Origin: an uncultured Collinsella sp.
GTDB lineage: Bacteria > Actinomycetota > Coriobacteriia > Coriobacteriales > Coriobacteriaceae
Reading direction: 5' to 3'
Length of the DNA: 35,519 nt
Assembly: GCA_958415625.1 (NCBI GenBank)
Contig: CATYZI010000025.1
Location: forward strand, 1-35,519
Shown: positions 23,240-30,129 of the stretch, piece by piece
Numbering within the stretch: position 1 is the first letter of the stretch
Layout: every line of letters begins with the position of its first letter
The notes under the pieces: generated by a model
Database searches by the model: none
The model's input: the letters and a program-made list of their open reading frames with translations, nothing else
What the model was told of the DNA's origin: nothing
Position numbers and translations under genes: made by a program

Positions 23240-23881
23240 ATGGATTCCAAGGAGATGGCGCCCGGCGACATCGAGCGGCGCAGCTTCGAGATCATCACCG
23301 AAGAGCTCGGCGGCCGCACGTTCCCGCCGCTCGAAGAGCCCGTCGTGAAGCGCGTCATCCACACCACTGCCGACTTCTCGTACGCCGATTCCCTCGTGTT
23401 CACGCATGACGCCGCGCGCTGTGCGCTCGACGCACTGCGCGCAGGGGCCACGGTGCTCACCGACACGAACATGGCGCTCGCAGGCATAAGCAAGCCCGCG
23501 CTCGCGAAGCTCGGCTGCAAGGCCGTGTGCTACATGGCCGACCCTGATGTCGCCGCGGCTGCGCGCGCCGCGGGCACGACTCGCGCCGTTGCGAGCATGG
23601 ACAAAGCTAGCGGCATCGAGGGTCCACTCATCGTGGCCGTCGGCAACGCTCCCACAGCGCTTCTGCGCCTCGCCGAGCTCATGGACGCGGGGAAGATCGC
23701 GCCCGCGCTCGTCGTTGGGGTGCCGGTCGGGTTTGTGAACGTGGTCGAGGCGAAAGAGGAGCTACTCGCGCGACGCGTGCCGGCCATCGTCGCGAGGGGT
23801 CGCAAGGGCGGCTCGACCGTGGCGGCCGCCATTATGAACGCGCTGCTCTACCAGATCACGCGCCCAGGCGGCCCGAAGTGA
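23240..23881 (+). CDS. cbiC: Cobalt-precorrin-8 methylmutase
   Basis: A 213-residue enzyme that moves the C11 methyl group to C12, giving cobyrinic acid. RVIHTTADFSYADSLVF carries the catalytic His41 expected for CobH/CbiC. VLTDTNMALAGISK, IVAVGNAPTALLRLAEL and VVGVPVGFVNVVEAKEEL are family blocks. The ATG directly follows the btuR stop. Confidence 0.95.
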   Translation: MDSKEMAPGDIERRSFEIITEELGGRTFPPLEEPVVKRVIHTTADFSYADSLVFTHDAARCALDALRAGATVLTDTNMALAGISKPALAKLGCKAVCYMADPDVAAAARAAGTTRAVASMDKASGIEGPLIVAVGNAPTALLRLAELMDAGKIAPALVVGVPVGFVNVVEAKEELLARRVPAIVARGRKGGSTVAAAIMNALLYQITRPGGPK

Positions 23882-24651
23882 CGGCGCCCGCATCCGCGCC
23901 GGCGCTGCGCATCTTCGCCGGCACCACCGAGGGCCGCCTTCTGTGCGAATGGGCGAGCGGGGCGGGCATCCCCGCCCGTGCCTATGCGGCAACCGAGTAC
24001 GGAGGCGAGCTTTTGGGCGAGCTTCCAGGCATCGAGGTGCATGCGGGCAGGCTCGACGAGGCTGACATGGAGCGCGAGCTTTCCGGCGCGTGCATCGTTG
24101 TCGACGCCACGCACCCCTTCGCTACGCTCGCAAGCGGCAACATCCGGGCCGCTTCGCTCGCCGTGGGTGCACGATGCCTGCGCCTTGCGCGCCCGGTCGA
24201 GGCGCTGCCCAAAGGCGTCGTGTTGGTCGCGTCGATCGCCTGCGCGGCGCGCTTTCTCTCCGAGAACCCGGGTCGCGCGCTTCTCACGACGGGGAGCAAG
24301 GAGCTTGCTCCCTACACGAGCGTCGCCGATTTCGCGGAGCGCTTCTTCGTGCGTGTGCTCCCGCTGCCCGGTGCTATAACGAAGTGCATCGACGCGGGGT
24401 TTTCGCCGTCGCACGTCATCGGCATGCAGGGGCCCTTCACCCGCGAGCTCAATGAGGCGATGCTTCGGCAGGTGGGCGCCCAGTGGCTTGTGACCAAGGA
24501 CTCGGGAACCGTAGGCGGCACGGCCGAGAAGATCGCCTCCGCGCGCGACGTGGGAGCGCGCTGTATCGTGGTCGCCCGTCCCGCCGAGGGAGGCGGGGCC
24601 CTTTCGCTTCGGGAAGTGGAAGACGCGCTCTTACAGGAGTTCGCGCGCTAG
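23878..24651 (+). CDS. cbiJ: Cobalt-precorrin-6A reductase
   Basis: A 257-residue reductase of the CbiJ/CobK family, which reduces cobalt-precorrin-6A. It opens with RIFAGTTEGRLLCEWA (dinucleotide-binding start) and contains VVDATHPFATLASGNIRAA, ALLTTGSKELAPYTSV and LVTKDSGTVGGTAEKI. The start is GTG 23878, overlapping the cbiC stop by 4 nt. It is the last gene of the operon; no clear terminator follows directly, and an IS21-type remnant begins 7 nt after its stop. Confidence 0.92.
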   Translation: MTAPASAPALRIFAGTTEGRLLCEWASGAGIPARAYAATEYGGELLGELPGIEVHAGRLDEADMERELSGACIVVDATHPFATLASGNIRAASLAVGARCLRLARPVEALPKGVVLVASIACAARFLSENPGRALLTTGSKELAPYTSVADFAERFFVRVLPLPGAITKCIDAGFSPSHVIGMQGPFTRELNEAMLRQVGAQWLVTKDSGTVGGTAEKIASARDVGARCIVVARPAEGGGALSLREVEDALLQEFAR

Positions 24652-24658
24652 GCGCTCA

Positions 24659-24778
24659 CCGCTCCTGCGCGCCCTCCCGCCCGCGAGGAGGAGCGCCCCG
24701 AGCAAGCTCGACCCGTACAAGCCCGTCATCCATCAATAGCTCGAGGACGACGCCCAGAACTGGCGCAAACGGCCCTTC
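24659..24778 (+). pseudogene. IS21-family IstA transposase remnant
   Basis: In this frame the stretch reads about 40 codons including RRSAPSKLDPYKPVIHQ, a stop at 24737-24739, then LEDDAQNWRKRPFN. Intact IS21 IstA proteins have a KLDPYKP.I..WLE(E/D)D segment followed by W.KQRHTA, just after the helix-turn-helix. The in-frame stop replaces the usual Trp codon. The reading is cut off on the left by cbiJ and on the right by the palindromic repeat at 24781. Only this scrap remains; no IstB or terminal repeats are visible. Confidence 0.7.
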
Positions 24779-24780
24779 AA

Positions 24781-24840
24781 TAAGTTGCGGTGAAATAGTG
24801 TCTGCAGCAGCATAAACAGGAACTATTTCACCGCAATTTA
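24781..24840. repeat. Palindromic repeat, copy 1
   Basis: Arms of 19 nt at 24781-24799 and 24822-24840, complementary except for one wobble position, share the core TTGCGGTGAAATAG. Loop 22 nt. A second copy with the same arm sequence is at 26492-26566. It truncates the IS21 remnant on its left side and lies between the convergent cbiJ and radical SAM genes. Confidence 0.85.
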
Positions 24841-24860
24841 AGAGGTTTTGGAAGATATAG

Positions 24861-24902
24861 AAGGCGCTGGGCCTCGAGGACTATCTCGTGGCCCAGCGCC
24901 TT
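24861..24902 (-). terminator. Hairpin terminator downstream of the radical SAM gene
   Basis: A perfect 13-bp stem, AAGGCGCTGGGCC at 24861-24873 with its complement at 24890-24902, has a 16-nt loop. It lies 25 nt after the radical SAM stop codon on the minus strand and may also stop readthrough from the B12 operon on the plus strand. The T-run is poor on both sides, so efficiency is uncertain. Confidence 0.65.
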
Positions 24903-24926
24903 CTTTGGCAACTGCGTTATCGGGCA

Positions 24927-26360
24927 CTAGCAGTTGCTCTTGAGCTTGCGGCCCTGTTGTTCAAACTTATGCATGTCGCTGTCGGCCATGCCCTGCGTCT
25001 CGTCCGCATGGCGTTTGGTGTAGAGCGGATCGTCGGGGTCGTTCCAGATGCGATCGGCCGCGGGCGACCATGCCTCGGCTGCTGCCTTGGTCTTGTCGCG
25101 CAGCTGCTCGGGCGACTCCTTCTCGATAAGGTCGGTGCTGTGGGCGCCGCTCTCGGCGACCATCTTGGGCAGGATGTCGGGATTCTCGAGCATGGGGCAC
25201 GGCTTGAGATAGTTGTCGTTAAACGGCATGTTCTCGTAGTACTTCATAAAGAGGGGAGAGCGCAGCGCATCGAGCAGGCTCATGTCGTGGATGTTGGCGT
25301 TGGAGTAGTGGATGAACACGCACGGCTCCACGTCACCCGCGGCATTGATGTGCAGATAGCGACGGCCGCCAGCGATGCAGCCGCCAACGTACTCGCCGTC
25401 GTTTTGGAAGTCGAGGGTAAACAGCGGCTTCTTCTCGCGCATCTCGCGGATAAAGTGATACATGTGCTCGCGCTGCTCGGGCGTGGGCATAAGCTCGGAG
25501 GTCGCGTTGCGGCCGACCGGCATAAAGTGGAAGTACCAGCAGAAGAGTGCGCCCTCGCTGATCATCCAGTCCATGTTCTCCTCGGTGGCAACCGTGTCGG
25601 CGTTGGCGCTGGTCCAGCAGGTGGAGATGCCAAACGGCAGGTCGCGCTCGCGCAGGAGCTTCATAGCGTGCTCGATCTTGGCATAGGTGCCCTTGCCACG
25701 GCGTGCGTCAGTGGTGTGCTCGTTGCCCTCGGCGCTGATGGCGGGCACAAAGTTGGCCACGCGGATCATGTCGTCGCAGAAGGCCTCGTCGATGAGCGTG
25801 GAGTTGGTGAAGCACAGGAACGCGCAGTCCTGGTGCTTCTCGCAGATCTTGATGAGGTCGTGCTTGCGGACGAGCGGCTCGCCGCCGGTGTAGATGTAAA
25901 TGTGGGTGCCCAGGGCCTTGCCCTGCGTGACGATGGAGTCGATGTCGTCGAACGACAGATTTTGCTTGTAGCCGTACTCGGCGGCCCAGCAGCCCGTGCA
26001 ATGCAGGTTGCAAGCGCTCGTGGGGTCTAGCAGGATGGCCCACGGAATGTTGCACTGATACTTCTCGCGGCTCTTTTCCTGCTCTGGCCAGGCCAGCAGG
26101 TTGCCATCGACGATGAGGGTCTTGAGCAGCCTCGAGCGCATCTCGGGGTTGAGGTCGAAGATCTTCATGATGAGGTCGTACCAGTTACCACGGCTCTTGA
26201 TGACGTTGGTAAAGGCGGCGCGCTGCGAAGGAAATACCTTGTCGGGGACCAACTTGTTGATGAGGTCCATGATCTTGTCGATGTTTTCTTGCGGGTTGCT
26301 GTCCAGGTAGTCAATGAGTTTGTTGAGCGCGGCGCGCTCGGCGGACTGTGTAAGCGACAT
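24927..26360 (-). CDS. Radical SAM protein with SPASM-like C-terminal cysteines
   Basis: A 477-residue radical SAM enzyme. The [4Fe-4S]/SAM motif CxxxCxxC is at Cys117, Cys121 and Cys124 (SACNLHCTGCW), and the glycine-rich GGEP motif lies in YTGGEPLVRK. About 100 residues, largely helical, precede the radical SAM barrel. The C-terminal part has GGCIAGGRRYLHINAAGDVEPCVF and KPCPML, the cysteine spacing of SPASM/auxiliary-cluster regions. The substrate is unknown; no precursor peptide gene is visible beside it, so there is no specific support for peptide modification. ATG 26360 has AAAGGA upstream. It stands alone between two copies of a palindromic repeat and has the lower GC of the flanks. 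Confidence 0.85.
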   Translation of the reverse strand: MSLTQSAERAALNKLIDYLDSNPQENIDKIMDLINKLVPDKVFPSQRAAFTNVIKSRGNWYDLIMKIFDLNPEMRSRLLKTLIVDGNLLAWPEQEKSREKYQCNIPWAILLDPTSACNLHCTGCWAAEYGYKQNLSFDDIDSIVTQGKALGTHIYIYTGGEPLVRKHDLIKICEKHQDCAFLCFTNSTLIDEAFCDDMIRVANFVPAISAEGNEHTTDARRGKGTYAKIEHAMKLLRERDLPFGISTCWTSANADTVATEENMDWMISEGALFCWYFHFMPVGRNATSELMPTPEQREHMYHFIREMREKKPLFTLDFQNDGEYVGGCIAGGRRYLHINAAGDVEPCVFIHYSNANIHDMSLLDALRSPLFMKYYENMPFNDNYLKPCPMLENPDILPKMVAESGAHSTDLIEKESPEQLRDKTKAAAEAWSPAADRIWNDPDDPLYTKRHADETQGMADSDMHKFEQQGRKLKSNC

Positions 26361-26491
26361 GGGTAATTCCTTTCACGTGTGCTTGCTGTAGGATATTACC
26401 CAAATGTGGAATAAACAGCGTGTAAAGATTGCCGAATGTGTCTATTCAACGAAGCAATTTGATTTGGGGAGTTCCAGTTGCGTTTACTGCT

Positions 26492-26566
26492 CATAAGTTG
26501 CGGTGAAATAGGAACCGATTAGGCCTTATAGCAGGCAAATCAGTCCCTATTTCACCGCAACTTATG
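26492..26566. repeat. Palindromic repeat, copy 2
   Basis: Perfectly complementary 21-nt arms at 26492-26512 and 26546-26566, with the same TTGCGGTGAAATAG core as copy 1 and a 33-nt loop unlike copy 1. It begins 11 nt after the MacB-type permease stop. It could help end that transcript, but no T-run follows. The stretch 26361-26491 before the radical SAM gene holds its presumed promoter; nothing else was recognised there. Confidence 0.85.
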
Positions 26567-26576
26567 GGGGGATGGG

Positions 26577-27791
26577 TTACTGGTACCTCAGGCACTCCAC
26601 GGGGTCGAGTTTTGCGGCTCGGCGGGCGGGGTAGAAACCGAAGGTGACGCCGATGCCGACGGAGACGGCGAAGGCCAGCAGCACCGTGGCGATTGAAAAG
26701 CTCGGCGTGATCTGCCCGCTGGCACCGAGCTCGCTGAGAACCCCTGATCCTGCGGCAAACATCGCGAGGCCCCAGGCCAGCAGATAGCCAATCAGGATCC
26801 CCAGCAGGCCACCGGTGACGCACAGCGCCGATGACTCGGCCAAAAACTGCGCGGTGATATCGCGACGACTGGCGCCCAGGGCACGGCGAATACCGATCTC
26901 GCGGATGCGCTCAGTCACGTTGGTGAGCATCATATTCATAATGCCGATCCCGCCGACAAGTAGCGAGATGCTGGCGACAGCACCCATGATGAGCGAGAAC
27001 GCGCCCATAAAGGAGTTGAGTGCGTCGATGGCGCTTTTCATTGAGGTCGCCGATACACTGTCGTACTCATCATCCTCCGCGATGCCCTTTATCGCGCGCA
27101 CCTTGGACTCGATGGTCTTGCAGAGCTCATCCATGTCCGTACCTTCGGTGGCAAGTGCCGTCACGCTGGGGAATGAAGGATTCTCGTCGCCAAACAGCCC
27201 GGATATGGTTTCGCGTGGCATATACAGCGTGAGCGAGCCCATGGAGTCGCTGCCGCCGTCAATTACGCCGACAATCTGCACCTCACCGTTCGACACTTTG
27301 ATGGTCTTGCCCAGCGCGTCCTGTTCGTTGCCGTACAGCTGGTCGGCGCCGCCGCGGCTGATGAGCGCCACGCGCGCGCCTGATTGAGACTCGGCGTCGG
27401 TATAGGTGCGCCCCGCGACAAGCTTGCTGGCGCCTACGGCATCGAGCATATCGCTATCGACACCCTGCGCCATGACGGTATAGCTTTTGTCACCGGCCTT
27501 GTACTCGGTATAGGCGCTGTCGACAATTCCGATCTGCTCTATCTGCGGCACCAGTTTTTGAAGCTTCTGGACGTCAGAATCGGTGAGCTCTTGGGACGAA
27601 TAGATCTGCACCATGCGGGCTGCGTTGAGGCCCAGGCTGTTGACCAGGCTGTTTTGAATGCCTCCGATGAGCGAGGTCATGGCGATAACCGATGCGATGC
27701 CGATGACAATGCCCAGGATGGTGAGCAGGCTGCGCCCCTTGTTGGCCTCGAGCGAGTGAAGGGCTTCTTGAACAAGATCGCGCGTACTCAT
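26577..27791 (-). CDS. MacB-type ABC exporter permease (FtsX fold)
   Basis: A 404-residue permease. The N-terminal membrane helix (SLLTILGIVIGIASVIAMTSL) is followed by an extracytoplasmic MacB_PCD domain of about 220 residues, then three C-terminal helices. GGIGIMNMMLTNVTERIREIGIRRALGASRRDI is the FtsX/MacB coupling segment and the end reads GFYPARRAAKLDPVECLRYQ. It works with the ATPase and adaptor encoded upstream; the ATG overlaps the ATPase stop by 3 nt. Relatives export peptides, macrolides or other amphiphiles; the substrate is unknown. Confidence 0.9.
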   Translation of the reverse strand: MSTRDLVQEALHSLEANKGRSLLTILGIVIGIASVIAMTSLIGGIQNSLVNSLGLNAARMVQIYSSQELTDSDVQKLQKLVPQIEQIGIVDSAYTEYKAGDKSYTVMAQGVDSDMLDAVGASKLVAGRTYTDAESQSGARVALISRGGADQLYGNEQDALGKTIKVSNGEVQIVGVIDGGSDSMGSLTLYMPRETISGLFGDENPSFPSVTALATEGTDMDELCKTIESKVRAIKGIAEDDEYDSVSATSMKSAIDALNSFMGAFSLIMGAVASISLLVGGIGIMNMMLTNVTERIREIGIRRALGASRRDITAQFLAESSALCVTGGLLGILIGYLLAWGLAMFAAGSGVLSELGASGQITPSFSIATVLLAFAVSVGIGVTFGFYPARRAAKLDPVECLRYQ

Positions 27792-28561
27792 GCCTTCACT
27801 CCTTTCGTGGGGTTGGCGGATGCGGAAATCGTGGGCAGGCTCTCGATGGCTCCACGCAGGGTCTGCGGTGCATGTGCGATGTATGCGCCCTCGTGGATTC
27901 GGCCGTCGCGGATGGTCACGGCACGGTCGGCCTCGGCAGCGATGCCGGGGTCGTGTGTGATGAGCACGATGGTCTTGCCGCGCTCCTGTAGCCTGTGGAA
28001 GGTTTCCATCACGAGCGCTCCGGTGGCAGAGTCCAGGTTTCCCGTCGGTTCGTCTGCCAGAATGATGGGCGGATCGTTGACGAGGGCGCGCGCGATGGCA
28101 ACCCTCTGCATCTGTCCGCCCGAAAGCTCGGAGATACGGTGATCCCAGTGGTCGACCGGCAGCGTGACGGCTTGTAACGCGTGCACGGCGCGCATCTCGC
28201 GCTGGCTGCGGGGCACGTTGGTATACGACAGCGGCAGCATCACGTTTTCGATGACCGAAAGGCGCGGCAGCAGGTTAAAGCTCTGGAACACAAACCCGAT
28301 GCTCAGGGCGCGGACTTCGTTGAGCTCATCATCGTCCAGCTCAGCTACGTTGAGTCCCTGCAGGTAATAGTCGCCCGCCGTCGGCTTGTCCAGGCAGCCT
28401 AGGATGTTCATGAGCGTCGATTTGCCTGAGCCCGAAGGGCCGGTGATGGCCACGAATTCACCGGGGTTTACCGCCAGGCTCACGTTGTGCAGAATATGGG
28501 CGCAGCCGGCCTCGCTCTCAAAGATGCGATGCACGTTGCGGATGTCGATGACGGGGCGCAT
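27788..28561 (-). CDS. MacB-type ABC exporter ATPase (LolD-like)
   Basis: A 257-residue ATP-binding protein. Walker A GPSGSGKST is in VAITGPSGSGKSTLMNIL, the Q-loop is in FVFQSFNLLPRLSVIENV, the signature LSGGQMQRVAIARAL, and Walker B IILADEPTGNLDS, with a switch His in VLITHDPGIA. It has the LolD/MacB-type TGNLDS motif. The gene shares one base with the adaptor stop (TAATG) and overlaps the permease start, so all three form one operon. Confidence 0.93.
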   Translation of the reverse strand: MRPVIDIRNVHRIFESEAGCAHILHNVSLAVNPGEFVAITGPSGSGKSTLMNILGCLDKPTAGDYYLQGLNVAELDDDELNEVRALSIGFVFQSFNLLPRLSVIENVMLPLSYTNVPRSQREMRAVHALQAVTLPVDHWDHRISELSGGQMQRVAIARALVNDPPIILADEPTGNLDSATGALVMETFHRLQERGKTIVLITHDPGIAAEADRAVTIRDGRIHEGAYIAHAPQTLRGAIESLPTISASANPTKGVKA

Positions 28562-29997
28562 TACAGGCCCTCGTCGGCAGACATGCTGCCCGAATCCGCG
28601 CTGTGGCCGCCGTCAGCCGTTGCGCCCGCTCCGGTGTCCATGACGAGGGTGTCACCGTCGCGCAGTTTGGTTGTGGGCACGCCAGGATTGATTTCGTTGC
28701 CCTGATCGTCGCGCTTGACCTGCGTCTTGCCGACTACGGCTTCGTCGTCGTTTTGCGTCACGACGGTCACCTTCACGCGACGGGTTTGCTTGCCCTCATC
28801 ATCGGTTGCCACGTTGACGTAATAGTGTTCGCCGTCTTCGGTCATCAGTGCCATGGTCGGCACCATCACCACGTCGTCGAGCTGCTCAGTCACCACCGAG
28901 ACCTCGGCCGTCATGCCCGGCTTCAGGCGCGCGTCGGGCGCCTCGATGAGAATGTCGACGTTAAAGGTTACGCTGCCGCCGCCACCGTTGGCGGCGTCGG
29001 AGTTTGCCACCGATGCGATAGCCGTGACGGTACCCTGGCTCACGATATCGGGAAACGCGGGGTATGTGACGTTGGCGCTCTGCCCAACGGCGATCTTGGC
29101 GATGTCCTTTTCGCCCACCTGCACAGTCACCTTCATCTTGGACAGGTCGGCGATCTGCATGCACTGCTTGCCGCCGCTCGTATCGCTTTCGCCCATGATC
29201 ATGCCGCCTGTTACCGTGGCGCCCACCTTGGCGTTAAGCTCCACGATGCTGCCCGAGCTCGGTGCCGTAACCGTGCGCCCGGCGGCCTTGGCGTTCGCCT
29301 GGTCGAGGTTTGCCTGGGCTGATGCGAGACTGCGCTGTGCGGCCGATACGGCGTTCGTGTTCGCTGATGCGGCGGAGATGCCAGCCGCTGCGGAAGCTCC
29401 ATCGATGTCCGTCGTTGGGGTGGCCTGCGCGGCAGCTGCGGCTTTCTGCGCGTTGGCGAGGTCTTCCTGAGCGGCTGCAACTGCACGCTGCGCCTCGGCA
29501 ACGTTGCGATCGAGCTCGTCGTTTTTAATGGTCATAAGTACGTCGCCCTCGTTGACGGATTGGCCTGCCTGCACGTTGATCGAATCGACTGTGCCGTCGA
29601 CAGAAGGGGAGACCACTGAGGACGAAATGGGTTTGAGCTGGCCTTTCGCCTCGACCGTTGTGGTAAACGTGCCCTCGGTTACCATGTCGGTCACCGGCCC
29701 GCTAGCGCCCTGAGGCTGCGCATTGATAACCAGGGTTCCGACAATGGCGATGAGCGCGATGGCACCCATGACGCCGACGGCAATACCGCGGCGAATCAGC
29801 TTTTTGCGTCGACGTTCGGCACGTTTTGCCTTGAGCTTGGCGTAGGCCTCTTGGTCAGAAATCTCGGTTGTATCGCTTGTGCTGCCATTTTGTAGTGTGG
29901 CGTGCACGTCTGTTATGAGGGGAATCGTTTCGGTGGCACCCTCGGGCGCTCGCTCGGTATCATTTGGTCCCGAGCTGATGGTGGGGACATTCGACAT
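28561..29997 (-). CDS. MacA/HlyD-type efflux adaptor protein
   Basis: A 478-residue membrane-fusion-type adaptor. A cytoplasmic N-terminus of about 70 residues ends in a basic KRAERRRKKLIRR stretch, followed by one membrane anchor (GIAVGVMGAIALIAIVGTLVI). A lipoyl-like start (KGQLKPISSSVVSPSVDGTV) leads to a coiled-coil hairpin (AEAQRAVAAAQEDLANAQ; AQRSLASAQANLDQANAKA), then a beta-barrel (MQIADLSKMKVTVQVGEKD) and a C-terminal domain. It is the adaptor of a MacAB-type exporter. AAAGGAG lies upstream of ATG 29997. It is first in the three-gene operon. Confidence 0.9.
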   Translation of the reverse strand: MSNVPTISSGPNDTERAPEGATETIPLITDVHATLQNGSTSDTTEISDQEAYAKLKAKRAERRRKKLIRRGIAVGVMGAIALIAIVGTLVINAQPQGASGPVTDMVTEGTFTTTVEAKGQLKPISSSVVSPSVDGTVDSINVQAGQSVNEGDVLMTIKNDELDRNVAEAQRAVAAAQEDLANAQKAAAAAQATPTTDIDGASAAAGISAASANTNAVSAAQRSLASAQANLDQANAKAAGRTVTAPSSGSIVELNAKVGATVTGGMIMGESDTSGGKQCMQIADLSKMKVTVQVGEKDIAKIAVGQSANVTYPAFPDIVSQGTVTAIASVANSDAANGGGGSVTFNVDILIEAPDARLKPGMTAEVSVVTEQLDDVVMVPTMALMTEDGEHYYVNVATDDEGKQTRRVKVTVVTQNDDEAVVGKTQVKRDDQGNEINPGVPTTKLRDGDTLVMDTGAGATADGGHSADSGSMSADEGL

Positions 29998-30030
29998 GGC
30001 GTCTCCTTTATAGAAAGTTCCTCAATAAGT

Positions 30031-30062
30031 ATATGCGCCCGTCGCGTGAGGCGGGCGCATAT
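30031..30062. terminator. GC-rich hairpin between the L,D-transpeptidase and efflux genes
   Basis: An 11-bp perfect stem, ATATGCGCCCG at 30031-30041 with its complement at 30052-30062, has a 10-nt loop. It lies 68 nt after the transpeptidase stop and 34 nt before the adaptor start. The T-run on the minus strand is weak (ACTTATT), so it is a candidate terminator only. Confidence 0.5.
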
Positions 30063-30129
30063 GGCAGATTCTTTCGGAACTGTTAGATTGGTCGCAGCGG
30101 TTCCACGTTGTAGGAATGCGCGCGTTGCA

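Noticed and set aside
24888..26030. Plus-strand open frame (380 codons) opposite the radical SAM gene
   Set aside because: Antisense shadow; the minus strand has CxxxCxxC and a GGEP motif with a good ribosome site.
24927..26360. Radical SAM gene as part of a RiPP cluster
   Set aside because: No small precursor gene, leader peptidase or dedicated transporter order was recognised; the nearby MacAB operon is separated by a repeat and has its own organisation.
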